A DNA stretch of 64,000 bases, from positions 275,957,426 through 276,021,425 of the forward strand of contig CP136063.1 of assembly GCA_032622095.1 (NCBI GenBank), given 5' to 3'. Under the pieces are notes generated by a model, which did not search any database, was not told the origin of the DNA, and saw only the letters and a list, made by a program, of their open reading frames with translations. Made by a program: the position numbers and the translations under genes. This stretch comes from Siphonodentalium dalli. Lineage: Eukaryota; Mollusca; Scaphopoda; Gadilida; Siphonodentaliidae. Positions 1 to 9,845 of this stretch are shown piece by piece (positions within the stretch are counted from its first letter, which is position 1; the number at the start of each line of letters is the position of its first letter).

Positions 1-383
1 AGTCGACCATAGGTCGCCTCGCATATATAAGAGAATGCATTGGCCTAACAATTTTTCATCATTTGTTTTTACAATTTGAATAATTATTTCTTATATTCTT
101 TAACAGACTTATTTTGTAGGTTTAGTGCCAGGGAATCTTACGTTTTTCATGGGCATCAAAATTATTACTATGAATACTTGGTGATAGTTTTGAGTCATAA
201 CATGCCCCTAAGGTTTTATCCAGTTTGTTTTTAAATTCGCTATAGCATGCTTAAGCTTACCCAAAAAAAATTTCAACCAAAAAAAAACTAAATGCTTTTT
301 TAATTTTTTTTTTTAATTTTTTAGGGCCGATTTTACAGATCTTAAATTAGGGCCGATGAGATCGGCCCCTGGCACTGAAATGG
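1..383. mobile_element. TTAA-flanked MITE, family CCCTTTCAGTGCC, left part cut by window edge
   Basis: This is the right part of a non-autonomous DNA element. Bases 1-44 are half of the 69-bp hairpin module found in many elements of this window. The right end reads GGCACTGAAATGG followed by TTAA at 384-387, matching in inverted form the left end of the complete relative at 3104-3441. Both share the GGCCGATGAGATCGG segment and a stretch around GCTATAGCATGC. The TTAA flank and CCCTTT-type terminus are typical of piggyBac-mobilised elements (family knowledge). It holds no open frame of note. Confidence 0.75.
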
Positions 384-387
384 TTAA

Positions 388-1592
388 CAGAGATCAAATA
401 ATGTGATAAGAAATTAGGGCTTGGTGATGTTCATCAAAATTATGTAGTGCTGTAAACTTTTCAGAGCGAGAACAACTCTAGATTTTATTCTCATGGTCTG
501 TTGGTGAAATTTGTATGTGACTGCTGATTAAAGAAATTCAAAGAGCACAAATAAAACAATCTCAAATATACCAAAAAATATGAGAAATGAAACATGTATT
601 TTCAGCACTATATAGACAAATTTGGTTGGATATTTTGTGTAGGTGTGTTTTGAGATACATGTATCTACAATGTAGCTCTTACCAAATTATGTGATAATTA
701 AAACCAAGAGATATAGTCAGGCGGCTACAGGGGCATAGCATGACACCCCAAACGCTGTTGGTTTTATTGTTTAATCTTGTAGAGTACTCATAGGGGGTCA
801 GGAATCAGCTTGTTACCTACTCTAAAAAGTGTCCAAAATGGCCGCCATCTTGAATTCACAATGGCCGCCACTCATTATTCTGAAATTTAGGTATACCTTG
901 GATTTTCCATCTGCACATAAAATTAATGCATCAATTCACCACTCTGATTATTAAAACATGCTTGAATGGTGTTGTGTTAAATAAATATGTCGTTTTTTAA
1001 ATATTTTTCCATTAAAATTGTATAAAAAAAATGATATTTAAAGAGCATTTAATGATTTTGTTGTTAAATATTTGTTTTTAAAAGTTTTTCTCTGAATTTT
1101 ACAAATAAATATGAAAAATGCAGTATTTGGCTCTTAGCTACACTATTCCTTGTCATGATTGTAATTTCAACCAGATGATTAACCATGTATAGAAGGTCTG
1201 AAACTAGGTCTGTACATGTATGGGTCCATTCTCTGTATTGTGAAACCTGAAGGATATGATAGTCTATATAGGTTTGTGAATAAGGATTATATGCCAACAT
1301 TACAGGATAATAGCAATGCCTGAAGTTTTTAAATAGCTTTGTGTCAAGATAACGCAATATACCTTTTCCGGACAGTCGCACATTGTTCCGTTTCCGATTT
1401 CAGAATTCAATGAATACAAATGGTGCAGGGATTGCTCTGGGTCCGATTTTTTATGACTTAAATGCTCCTGCCTGGGACATATAATGCTTGTAGAAAGGTA
1501 TTTCAAGTATTTATCAACCTATTTCAATACCGGGAAAATTTCAAAAGCGATAACTCTTATGCGTATTTTTGATCAGAGACCGCCATGTGGCT
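388..1592. other. AT-rich non-coding stretch, no gene recognised
   Basis: No convincing gene is seen. Short minus-strand open frames (for example 1064-1381) have no domain or membrane segment and unremarkable composition. At 831-870 there are two AATGGCCGCC motifs around a CCATCTTG, resembling YY1-type sites, a motif also seen near 10,000 and 12,030. Confidence 0.5.
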
Positions 1593-1596
1593 TTAA

Positions 1597-1836
1597 CCCT
1601 TTAATGGTGCAGCATTAAATATCATGTGCCCATGCATTCTCTTATATATGCAAGTCTCCCATATGGAGCCTCACATATAAAAGAGAATGCACTGGCTTAG
1701 AAGGTCAAGTTAAATATTGTTAGGCCAATATATTATCTTATATATGCGAGGTTCCTATGGAAGACTCGCATATATAAGAGAATTGAATTGGCACAGGGTT
1801 TGTGCAAACTTCCAGAAAGCTCCAGTCATGGAGAAA
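1597..1836. mobile_element. TTAA-flanked hairpin MITE, TGCAGCATTAAA subfamily, degraded right end
   Basis: The left end is TTAA (1593-1596) followed by CCCTTTAATGGTGCAGC. Two diverged hairpin modules follow, around 1630-1700 and 1722-1790, separated by a segment with AAATATTGTTAGGCC. The right part matches the complete relative at 42553-42806 (CTCCAGTCATGGA), but the expected AAGGGTTAA terminus is lost. It lies about 50 bp downstream of the candidate splice donor of the minus-strand exon, so it would sit in that gene's intron. Confidence 0.7.
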
Positions 1837-1883
1837 AGTACTCGCCCATTATAATATTCTCAAGTCTAAGATACTGTACCAAC

Positions 1884-2145
1884 CTGGAATGGTTTGAAAA
1901 TTGTAAGTCTTGTCCAGCATGGTGACACTGTCCCATGATTCCTCATATGTGAACAGTCCCCAATTCTGTGAATAAGTTTTGTTTGGGCCAACACCATATC
2001 GATACGAAATGTCAATAATGAACCAATATGGTACTATAGCAGCAATCAAGGATACGAACGCTGACCCACATAGTAGAAGGATGACCAGCAAGGTCAAGAA
2101 TGAGTTACAGATGTGAAAGGGACTGAAGTGTGGCTTCCTGTCCAT
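1884..2145 (-). CDS. First coding exon of a putative multi-pass membrane protein (tentatively claudin/PMP22-like)
   Basis: This is the only stretch that reads like a real protein exon. From ATG at 2145 it encodes 87 residues plus one base, ending at a plausible donor (CCAG then GTTGGT). Residues 15-44 form a strong hydrophobic segment ending in VPYWFII. A polar, probably extracellular loop follows, with an NKT glycosylation sequon (55-57) and a W-G-L-F motif (62-65). A first membrane helix followed by a loop with W and GL(W/F) is the layout of the claudin/PMP22/LHFPL tetraspan superfamily. The paired cysteines of classical claudins are not visible here, so the family call is weak. An in-frame TGA lies upstream of the ATG, which supports the start. 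Later exons with the remaining helices are not found and would lie beyond the window's left edge. A single-exon fragment or decayed copy is the alternative. Confidence is moderate that it is coding and low on the family. Confidence 0.5.
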
Positions 2146-2202
2146 CTTTACAGTTGTGAGCTTGATAGATTTAAATTCACCCAGTCATCAGCTACATGCA
2201 GC
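2146..2202 (-). promoter_or_regulatory. Probable 5' UTR segment with splice acceptor and two tiny upstream ORFs
   Basis: On the minus strand TTTTATTTCAG ends at 2203, a good 3' splice acceptor, so the 5' UTR probably begins in an earlier exon. The 57-nt leader contains an ATG directly followed by TAG (a minimal start-stop element) and then a four-codon ORF (ATG ACT GGG TGA) ahead of the main ATG. Start-stop elements are known to damp translation in other systems; a role here is inference. Confidence 0.4.
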
Positions 2203-2283
2203 CTGAAATAAAATCAATTAATATGGAGAATGACCTGTTAGAGGCTCTTGATATCAATAATGTGGTAGGGATAGCTTGATCTA

Positions 2284-2486
2284 CAGTAATGCCCTAAGTA
2301 ATCGACCTCTTAACCAAAGCAGAATTATGGGTAACTTTTCAGGATTTAGTCGGAAATATGGCTTGTTGCCATTCATTGGAAAGCTCTCGTCGAGAGCTTT
2401 CCGATGAATGGCAACAAGCCATATTTCCTGAAAAGTTACCCATAATTCTGCTTTGGTTAAGAGGTCGATTACTTAGGGCATTACTG
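2284..2486. mobile_element. Full-length palindromic pogo/Tigger-like MITE
   Basis: The element is flanked by TA on both sides (2282-2283, 2487-2488). It starts CAGTAATGCCC and ends with its reverse complement. The arms are nearly complementary over almost the whole length, meeting at AGCTCTCGTCGAGAGCT near 2394. CAGT termini with TA target sites fit the pogo/Tigger branch of Tc1/mariner. The right arm lacks about nine bases (GACTAAAT region) present in the left arm. Relatives lie at 18560-18663 and 40507-40721. Confidence 0.8.
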
Positions 2487-2489
2487 TAT

Positions 2490-3099
2490 AAAAAAACGGT
2501 CACAGACTGACACATTGGGTGTGCATATTGCTAGTCACAATGACTGATGTCAAACAAGAAATCGAATTACCATCAATACCATGTCAAGTAACTCTCATCT
2601 ACATGTACATTTCAATGTATTGAACATAGGTTGTGAATCATGATATACTAGCCTATATATAGTTGGCAATATTGACTCCAAGTAACTCCTTCCATTACGA
2701 ATATGGCAGTTCGCATACCTACAGGTAAAAAATTGACCAATCTATCTGATGTCCAGAGTTTAATACAAACTTGCCGGCAGTAATTTGACGCTTTCTGCAA
2801 CACATTCTGTACCACATTAACACATTTCCCTCCATATAATGATTGGACCAGCAGGAGCGGTCCAGACAAGAATACCAGACCACCAAGAGCTGGACCAGAC
2901 CAGACTGGACAGCCTCTTCACTGGAATGGACAACTATGGCAGTCTGGTCTGCATTCCTATGATGTAGGAGGGGGCAGGGACCAGCCTAGAGGGTGGTGAC
3001 TTGGGAGATATCTTCACTCTAAAATGTGCCACTCCATATATTTATCCTTGGGAGATGTGACTTCTCTCCCATATATATTCAAAACAGCACAGACTCAGT
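2490..3099. other. Intergenic or intronic stretch with GGACCAGA-rich patch
   Basis: No gene is recognised. Bases 2850-2960 are rich in GACCAG/GGACCAGACC motifs, resembling the GGACCGG inverted repeat inside the satellite units at 45-64 kb. Confidence 0.4.
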
Positions 3100-3103
3100 T
3101 TAA

Positions 3104-3184
3104 CCCTTTCAGTGCCAGGGACCGATCTCATCGGCCCTAATTTACGGTCTGTAAAAGCGGCCATAAAAAATTAAAAAAAAACTT

Positions 3185-3218
<34 letters not shown>

Positions 3219-3441
3219 TTTGTTTGGGTTGAATTTTGTTTGGGTATACTTAAGCATGCTATAGCGAATTTAAAAATAAGTCTGTTAAAGAATATTTGAA
3301 AAAATTATTAAAATTGTAAAAAATTGTAAAAAATAATAACAAATGATGAAATATTGTCTATGGTCGACTCGCATATATAAGAGAATGCATTGGCACAGAG
3401 TATATGGGTTGATACAAAAATCGGACCTGGCACTGAAAGGG
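3104..3441. mobile_element. Complete TTAA-flanked MITE, family CCCTTTCAGTGCC
   Basis: TTAA at 3100-3103 and 3442-3445 flank inverted termini CCCTTTCAGTGCC and GGCACTGAAAGGG. Inside are a 27-T run (about 3188-3215), a GCATGCTATAGCG segment shared with the copy at 1-383, and only half of the 69-bp hairpin module (3360-3395), suggesting internal loss of the second arm. The termini and target site point to piggyBac-type mobilisation. Confidence 0.85.
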
Positions 3442-3445
3442 TTAA

Positions 3446-3866
3446 TTATGACAAGTGTCACGCTAAATGAAAAACAGTGTTATAACCTTGGTTAATTTCC
3501 AACATCATAGTGCAATTAGAAATTTCAGTACATTATGATGCGACATAGTTGCTGATTGGTAGAAAATATCTGCAAATAATTATTTGATTCACAGCTGTGG
3601 AAAGGTCCATTAGAGTTTACAATCCACTAGATTTAAATTAACCACATGACACAAAATAGTGTAATAATTTCAGCAGAGAAAGTCATCTAAAAGGCAGAAA
3701 CAAATAATGGAAGCTAACATTTATTCCTATTAGAAACTTTTAATCATATTTGATGGGATGTAGCTATGGAACTGTTTTATTTCGATATCAATTAATTTAC
3801 TCTTCCAAAAAATTTGAAACTCTAAAAAATGTAGCAATTGTAAAAATATTTCTTCCTCTCAATCAA
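3446..3866. other. AT-rich stretch, nothing recognised
   Basis: I see no gene or repeat with detectable relatives in the window. Confidence 0.4.
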
Positions 3867-3870
3867 TTAA

Positions 3871-4335
3871 AGGTACTCAATCCGATCAGAGGGTCCTATA
3901 TTACTATTTCTTTGGCTTTGGGGGTAAAAAATAAATGATTTGAGTCGAGGAACCTACAAATCAACGCTCAGGGTGATCAGATATCGATATTTGAATTTTC
4001 GTTATTTCTATTCTTTCTGTCCCAGAACACAGTCAAAATTGCGTTATTATTACCACTTGATTTTAGAGTTATCCATCCTTGTCTGTTTGAATAGTGTTTT
4101 GGTGTACACATCTCGAGCAGATTACGAAGTTAAGGGCAATTATTGGTACTCATCTCGAGAAAATAAAAAATTTCAAAAATCAATATCTAATAACTCTAGA
4201 GCTTTGTTTGATGGGTTCCTCGACTCGAATCAAATATTTTTTAACCCCAAAGAAATAGTAATATAGGACCCTCTGATCGGATTGATGTTGTTGGAATCTG
4301 TTGGGACGGGGACCCTCTGATCGGATTGCGTACCT
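3871..4335. mobile_element. TTAA-flanked MITE, family AGGTACTCAATCCGATC
   Basis: TTAA at 3867-3870 and 4336-4339 flank termini AGGTACTCAATCCGATC and its inverted counterpart. Subterminal regions are also inverted: GGGGGTAAAAAATA with GAGTCGAGGAACC on the left, and GGTTCCTCGACTCGAATC with TTAACCCC on the right. Relatives are at 8808-9245, 18666-18904 and 43053-43424. The 108-codon plus-strand frame across it is produced by the repeat and shows no domain. Confidence 0.85.
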
Positions 4336-4588
4336 TTAAATATATCTCTTGAATGTAACAATGAAACTCCTGAATGATTTGGTGCTTTATTTGGCGACAT
4401 TTGAATCACTTTCAATTTCCAACAACACCAAATTCAAAAATCTTATGAGTCACCATCTCAGTCACAAGCTATAACTAGAAGCATGGGTTGATTATGACGT
4501 TACAATCTCGGATGGCGACTCGTCAATCTCACACAGGAACTTGTATATATTATTATTAAAGTATTATAATATCCAAGGATTTAGTTAA

Positions 4589-5629
4589 CCCTTTATCCAA
4601 CAAAACGGCCAAAACCGGCCAAATGAAGCTTCAATAGCCTAAAATATCTTCGGTCTGTCTCAATAGAACCATACACATATGGATATCATTGGAACCGGCT
4701 CCTTGACCACATTGTGATAGTTACAGTTATGCCCTGTGCCAATGCATTCTCTTATATATGCGAGTCGACCATAGGTCGCCTCGCATATATAAGAGAATGC
4801 ATTGGCCTAAAAAAAAATCTTTTTTAACACTTTTTACCATTTTTTCTTACATTCTTTAACAATTTTATAATTTTTAATGTGTTAAAGGGGTACTGTACAC
4901 AGAGATAGGTGATTTTTTTTTATTTACTCCCATTGAATTAAGTTAAGTTAGATTGTGTTCGTGTTTATATAAGTTTCGTATAAACCTAATTTAGAGAAGA
5001 AAATATTGATCTTGGAAACAAAAATATTACGATTTCAAACTACGCGCCATGTTTTTGACCTTCACCGGAGAAGACGCAGGTCGCAGGAAGAACCGGAAGT
5101 TCATTGTTCACAGCTTCGATTGATGCCTTCAATCTCTTCGATCGAACAATATCACTCCCTATAAAAATTCTTGACGCTTTATGACGTGTTTCTTTCTCCT
5201 TTTTTTCCGAATCGGGTATAACGGGCCTTCCTTTTGCAGGTAACATGTTTTGTTTGCAACTCAATAATGTTCGCGAACGGCCGTCGATAAAAGACACGCA
5301 ACAGATGCGATTTCAAGAACCGTAACTCTTAATGGCATAATTCTCCATTTTATGACTCCAGCCATAAATTAATTTATATTAATTAATTCAATTTTACTTT
5401 TATGATAGCCTGTTAACCGGAACGTTTGCAGTAGACATCGTTGACTCATATTAGTTATTTTATAATATAATATTGATATTAGATCGCTATTGTCACCGGG
5501 AATTTATTGAAATTGGGGTACAGTACCCCTTTAAGCCAATGCATTCTCTTATATATGCAAGGCGACATATGGTCGACTCGCATATATAAGAGAATGCATT
5601 GGCACAGGGCCCTTCTGTTGGGTAAAGGG
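4589..5629 (+). mobile_element. TTAA-flanked hairpin MITE (CCCTTTACCCAACA family) interrupted by a second MITE
   Basis: TTAA at 4585-4588 and 5630-5633 flank termini CCCTTTATCCAACA and TGTTGGGTAAAGGG. The long arm is on the left (GGCCAAAACCGGCC, then GAACCGGCTCCTTGACC). Hairpin modules lie at 4738-4806 and 5535-5603. The core is split by the element at 4886-5530. Comparison with 23960-24337 shows the uninterrupted core sequence. Confidence 0.85.
4886..5530. mobile_element. Nested TTAA-flanked MITE, family AGGGGTACTGTAC
   Basis: TTAA at 4882-4885 and 5531-5534 flank perfect inverted termini AGGGGTACTGTAC and GTACAGTACCCCT. The second copy, at 27180-27832, is about the same length. An 85-codon minus-strand frame (5040-5297) is partly conserved in the other copy but frameshifted there, so it is probably not a working gene. 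The insertion split the core of the hairpin MITE at 4589-5629. Confidence 0.9.
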
Positions 5630-5889
5630 TTAAAGTATTATAATATCGAAGCAGAAGCCTGATTTGTGAATTGAATCGCCACACTTTACTGAATCCTGCA
5701 TACCAAAAGAGTATAGTGTCCTGCGAATATTTCAGATTCGATGTCAATATCACCAAACTGATTTGGTGTCGAAATCGAATCGGAAAAATGACATGGAATT
5801 GAGGATCGAGTTTAAGAATCTAACAATAAGGAATCCCGTGTATGAATTATTTTTGGAGTAAAACAACATTGTAATTTGTATGCTGTTAT

Positions 5890-6283
5890 GAGGGAGGTAA
5901 AGTGGTTACATTTGGATGGGGAATTCAGTTTTAGTTTTCGGGAAATTTTACTGAAACGTTACAAAGCGCAGGTGAACATATCATATCTTATTGGAAAGGT
6001 TGAATGCTATTCTAGTGAACAGAGCAGAATATTGATTTATGATCCAGTTTGGATATTATTAGATAGTCGGTCAAGAGTACATGATTTTTTACAATATTTC
6101 CATCAGAATTCAAATATATCATAAAATAAAATAAAAAATCCACTTCGCGTTGTAACTAAACATAATATTATGTTCACACTTTCCAACAAGACAGCATGCA
6201 GTCTTATTGAGTAATCTTGAGTAATCTTTTCCAGAAAATTAACACTGAATTCTCTATTCAAATGTGACCTCTTTACCTCCCTC
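5890..6283. mobile_element. Candidate TTAA-type MITE with GAGGGAGGTAAAG termini
   Basis: Left GAGGGAGGTAAAGTGG and right inverted CCTCTTTACCTCCCTC continue into ACATTTGGA and its counterpart, about 30 bp of inverted repeat. Flanks are TTAT (5886-5889) and TTAA (6284-6287), consistent with a decayed TTAA duplication. The 82-codon frame at 5876-6124 spans the left terminus and has no recognisable domain. Confidence 0.5.
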
Positions 6284-6287
6284 TTAA

Positions 6288-7793
6288 TTTAAACGAGAAA
6301 CTGGAATATTTCTCTTCCCAATATTTAGTGTAATTCATGGAGGGCGTAGGTTGCTATTTGTCAAGATCGGCATCCAACAATGATGGCAGAGATAATATTA
6401 AGCCCAAACTGGTTACCGTATGGTGTATGGGAAGTAATTACGTTACTTCAGTGACTTTATAAGTTTAAAGTGAGTTTACTACTATCTATGTATGTGAAAA
6501 ATAGATTTGGAAATCATAAGATGGTGGTTAAAATGAAGAAATATGACTGAATTGTTTAATTTCGCTCTAAACGTACATCATCCAGTTATGCAGTTGGGAT
6601 CCAGCATCAAAACATGCGGAATTCAGTATATGTGTCAAAACATCCGGATTATGCAATATATTGAATTATTTACCCAGGAGAAGGGGGGCATGCAGGGGGC
6701 ACTTGCCCCCTCCCCTGTCCCCTGGGAAACCAGTGCGCACACGAAAAGTGCCCACCTGATTGGTTTGCTCTTTGGTGGTTCCGCGTCCCTGAAAACTTCC
6801 AAAAGTTCCCAGGTTGTGTACTGGTGGAATATGATCTCTACGGGCATTAGCCAAAGTAGAGATTCATGACACGATCTAGTGGTTTCAGTGATATTCATAT
6901 TTGCCACACTTGTTAAATGTCAACCCACTCTTCGCCTGTTCGGTATTTATGTGTTTGACCTGTTGACGCCTGTGCAACGAAAGTTCGAAAACGGAAAAGT
7001 GATACGAATTTGTCTAGCAAGCGCTTTATTGTCTTATCGGAAAATATTTTGTGCTAAAGTTTACGGATCTAACTGTGTGGATCATTTAATTCTGATCAGA
7101 ATTCGAGCGATCGCGAATGTAATAACACGGCCAAGTTGTTTTGAATTCCAATCTCGTTACCTGTAATTATTTCCGCCATTTTATTAAGGTGACAAATCTG
7201 CCAACCTGAGTCAGGTAAATCAAGGGAAGTAACTCTAATTCGCAAAAATAATTCAAGTCACACCGCCCAATCGATTCGGGGCTGTGTCAGTCATAGTCTT
7301 GATTGACAGCCGTCTTGTTCCAATAGACTAAAGTGTATGCTTGGCGTCAGGTAAGCCCTGGTTATGTCAGTCACAGCCAAACTCCAGGCAGAGTTATCTC
7401 CCATCGCTCCGCTGAGATATCACTGCCATAAGGACATTTGGTAAGGATTTCTTACATGTTCTTAGTTCTTATGTTTTTTAAGATTAAAATGGTCTATGTC
7501 TGGTTCAGTCTATATTGTTCTTATCAATACCGAAAGAATTACCATTATTGCAAACTGTTGGTGGTCAAAATAAGATAATAGATGACTAAATATAGTTCCG
7601 ACAATGAGAGAACATATATGTATCGGTCCGCAAAGTACCATCCTTGTGGCAGTGCTAACGTTGAGGGCGCTGCATGGAGTTTGAGTCACAGCATCGAATA
7701 TACGTCGATGGTCATAGGTCCCTGACACAAAATGCATTGGTCCTTCCGTCATCTATGGTCATAACACAAAGTTACTTTAATTGTTATGAGTAC
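6288..7793. other. Stretch without recognised gene
   Basis: Frames at 6543-6907 overlap on both strands around a C/G-rich inverted patch (GGGGGCACTTGCCCCC near 6695) and look spurious. AAGGGAAGTAACTC (about 7223) and GAGTTATCTCCC (about 7390) form an inverted pair that may mark a short degraded element. Donor-like CAG/GTAAGC (7347) and TTTG/GTAAGG (7438) occur without convincing exons. Confidence 0.35.
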
Positions 7794-7797
7794 TTAA

Positions 7798-8168
7798 CCC
7801 TTTACCCAACAAACCGGCCAAAACCGGCCAAATAAAGCTTCAACAGCCTAAAATATCTTCGGTCTGTCTTAATAGAACCATACAAATATGGATATCATTG
7901 GAACCGGCTCCTTGACCACATTGTGATAGTTACAGTTATACCCTGTGCCAATGCATTCTCTTATATATGCGAGTCGACCATAGGTCGCCTCGCATATATA
8001 AGAGAATGCATTGGCCTAAAAAAAATCTTTTTTTAACACTTTTTACCATTTGTAAAAATTGTTAAGCCAATGCATTTTCTTATATATATATATATGCGAG
8101 GCGACATATGGTCGACTCGCATATATAAGAGAATGCATTGGCACAGGGCCCTTCTGTTGGGTAAAGGT
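7798..8168 (+). mobile_element. TTAA-flanked hairpin MITE, CCCTTTACCCAACA family
   Basis: TTAA at 7794-7797 and 8169-8172 flank CCCTTTACCCAACA and TGTTGGGTAAAGG. Hairpin modules lie at 7947-8015 and 8066-8142; the second carries a (TA)n expansion around 8086. The core is shortened to about 50 bp. Orientation matches the copy at 4589 (long arm left). Confidence 0.9.
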
Positions 8169-8334
8169 TTAAGTGCCATGGACCTGTGGTCTCATTCAGT
8201 GACAACCAATCTCCAACATAATGAGTTCTCGGCTCGCTATTAGAGGTTGGCAACGCTATGGGAGCTTGGTTGAGATGAGTGACAGCCCACAGCAGCCAGG
8301 AATGTTGCGACATGAGTTTGGAGGTGACTCACCC

Positions 8335-8417
8335 CAAGGCCCCAACTTTGGTCAAGATGTACAACAGTTGGACATTTCATGTCTGACACAACATGAGTTT
8401 GAAATTTCACACCAACA
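8335..8417 (+). repeat. Dispersed repeat copy (CCCCAACTTTGGTCAA type)
   Basis: The order CCCCAACTTTGGTCAA, CAACAGTTGGA, ATTTCATG, GAAATTTCACACCAAC matches the reverse complement of 21013-21090. Further diverged relatives lie around 20590-20850, 25056-25170, 29095-29165 and 36840-37030. The frame at 8221-8427 is explained by this repeat. Confidence 0.6.
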
Positions 8418-8493
8418 AATAGGCTAAAATTGTTCTCATAGTTTGATTTTCATATTTTTGGTCAATCTTATGGACTGAAATGGTCATCCCCTG

Positions 8494-8790
8494 ATGAAAA
8501 AATACAATAGTAAAAATATACTATGGTATTTTGGACACTTTTACTATATTAATACCATAGTAAATACTCTCAATTATAACGTACACTATAGCAATAATAT
8601 ACTTCTGCTACAGTATTATTTTATTTATACTATAGTATTACCAGTTATGTCATTGTATTTATGTAGACTTTTCGACATTTGTTTACAAAAGTAAAAACTA
8701 TAGTATTACTACAGCAATACGTTATTAGTACTACAGCAATATGATAGTAAAACTATATTGGTAAAACTATAGTGATACTTATCGTTGGTA
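8494..8790. repeat. Degenerate ACTATAGTA-rich repeat
   Basis: Irregular recurrences of ACTATAGTA, TACTACAGCAATAC and ATACCATAGTAA in both orientations. A further piece (AGCAATACTATGGTAAAACT) lies at 9527-9562, on the other side of the MITE at 8808-9245. The two parts may have been separated by that insertion, but the junction cannot be aligned cleanly. Confidence 0.45.
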
Positions 8791-8807
8791 GCTTTTAGAA
8801 GCATTAA

Positions 8808-9245
8808 CGATGCATAATCCGATTAAGCGCCCCTCAATTACTATTTATTTGGATTCGCGGGTAAAAAATATCTGATTCGAGTCGAGGAACCCACCTATCA
8901 AAGCTCAGAGTTATTAGATATCGATTATTGAAATTTATTATTTTTCACCATCGAGAATTAACAGTGGTCCAGTAAACAGTCGAGCAGACGGTCTCGGACC
9001 AAATTGCGGATGAAGAGGGATAACTCTAAAATCAAAAGGCTTTCTGTGGATATAATAAGGCCAAATTTCGTCGAACAACATGATGATCAATAAGACGTTT
9101 CGGGCAATTTTATACTATGGTTGACGGTGGTTAGCATTATTTTTGGGCAATTCATCTATTTTGATAACTGAAGCGGTATTTCTAAAAATGTTGCTGTTGT
9201 TGGAATCTGATTATATGGGTGACCATCGAATCGGATTGAGTACCT
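8808..9245. mobile_element. TTAA-flanked MITE, family AGGTACTCAATCCGATC, diverged left end
   Basis: The right end is GAATCGGATTGAGTACCT followed by TTAA (9246-9249). The left end after TTAA (8804-8807) reads CGATGCATAATCCGATTAAG, a decayed version of the same terminus at the same offset. Internal GAGTCGAGGAACC and the segment from 9010 to 9245 are shared with 18666-18904. Confidence 0.75.
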
Positions 9246-9249
9246 TTAA

Positions 9250-9715
9250 AATTTTAGACAAACGCATATGAGGTTTTGAATGACACATGCGATTACCCAA
9301 GGTGTGAAACACTTCTTGCCTTAGCCGACTTAGTTACAACAATATTCGTGCCCTTGCTGTTAACTTTCGAGTATGGCAACAAGTAGTACTTTTCGAGTAC
9401 TCAAATGTTTAGCACAGATTAACTGACGCATCATGATTTTCTTCTCACAAAAAGCTGCGCAATGTGCTATTATGAAATAGAGTTATCGCTCATATTACCA
9501 AAATTGTCACTTTTAGTGAAACAACAGCAATACTATGGTAAAACTATAGTGATACTGCTAATCATTTAGGCAAGTTCTTAGTAAGTACCCACGAAGCACC
9601 CATGACAATTGGGACGACGCTTGTAACGCTTGTCTTGAGATTTCATTATCGTACTATACACTCGATCTGGAGGTGAACATACTTGTTTTTATTTTATTAG
9701 TCTCCTTTTAGTCTG
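9250..9715. other. Nothing recognised apart from the ACTATAG repeat piece
   Basis: Only the repeat fragment at 9527-9562 is identifiable; no gene is seen. Confidence 0.35.
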
Positions 9716-9717
9716 GT

Positions 9718-9845
9718 CGATAAACTAAAATTTTAGAGTCAACCTAGAATAAATTTGGACTAAGTTGGTTTCTATTCCATTTTGAAGAGGAATATATCCT
9801 CTATAACATATCCAAAATCCGCCAAAATCCGCTTTGAGCATTTCT
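9718..9845 (-). repeat. Dispersed repeat, inverted partner of 12345-12470
   Basis: On the minus strand this reads GCTCAAAGCGGATTTTGGCG and continues through a CTATAGAGGATATATTCC segment to a TTTATCGACC end. The sequence at 12345-12470 on the plus strand is a close copy. The two lie 2.5 kb apart in opposite orientation. Confidence 0.75.

Noticed and set aside
1064-1381. Second exon of the membrane-protein gene
   Set aside because: The 105-codon frame has no membrane segment and no convincing splice acceptor in the right phase.
6635-6907. Overlapping frames on both strands near 6.7 kb
   Set aside because: They follow a G/C-rich inverted patch, conflict with each other and contain no domain.
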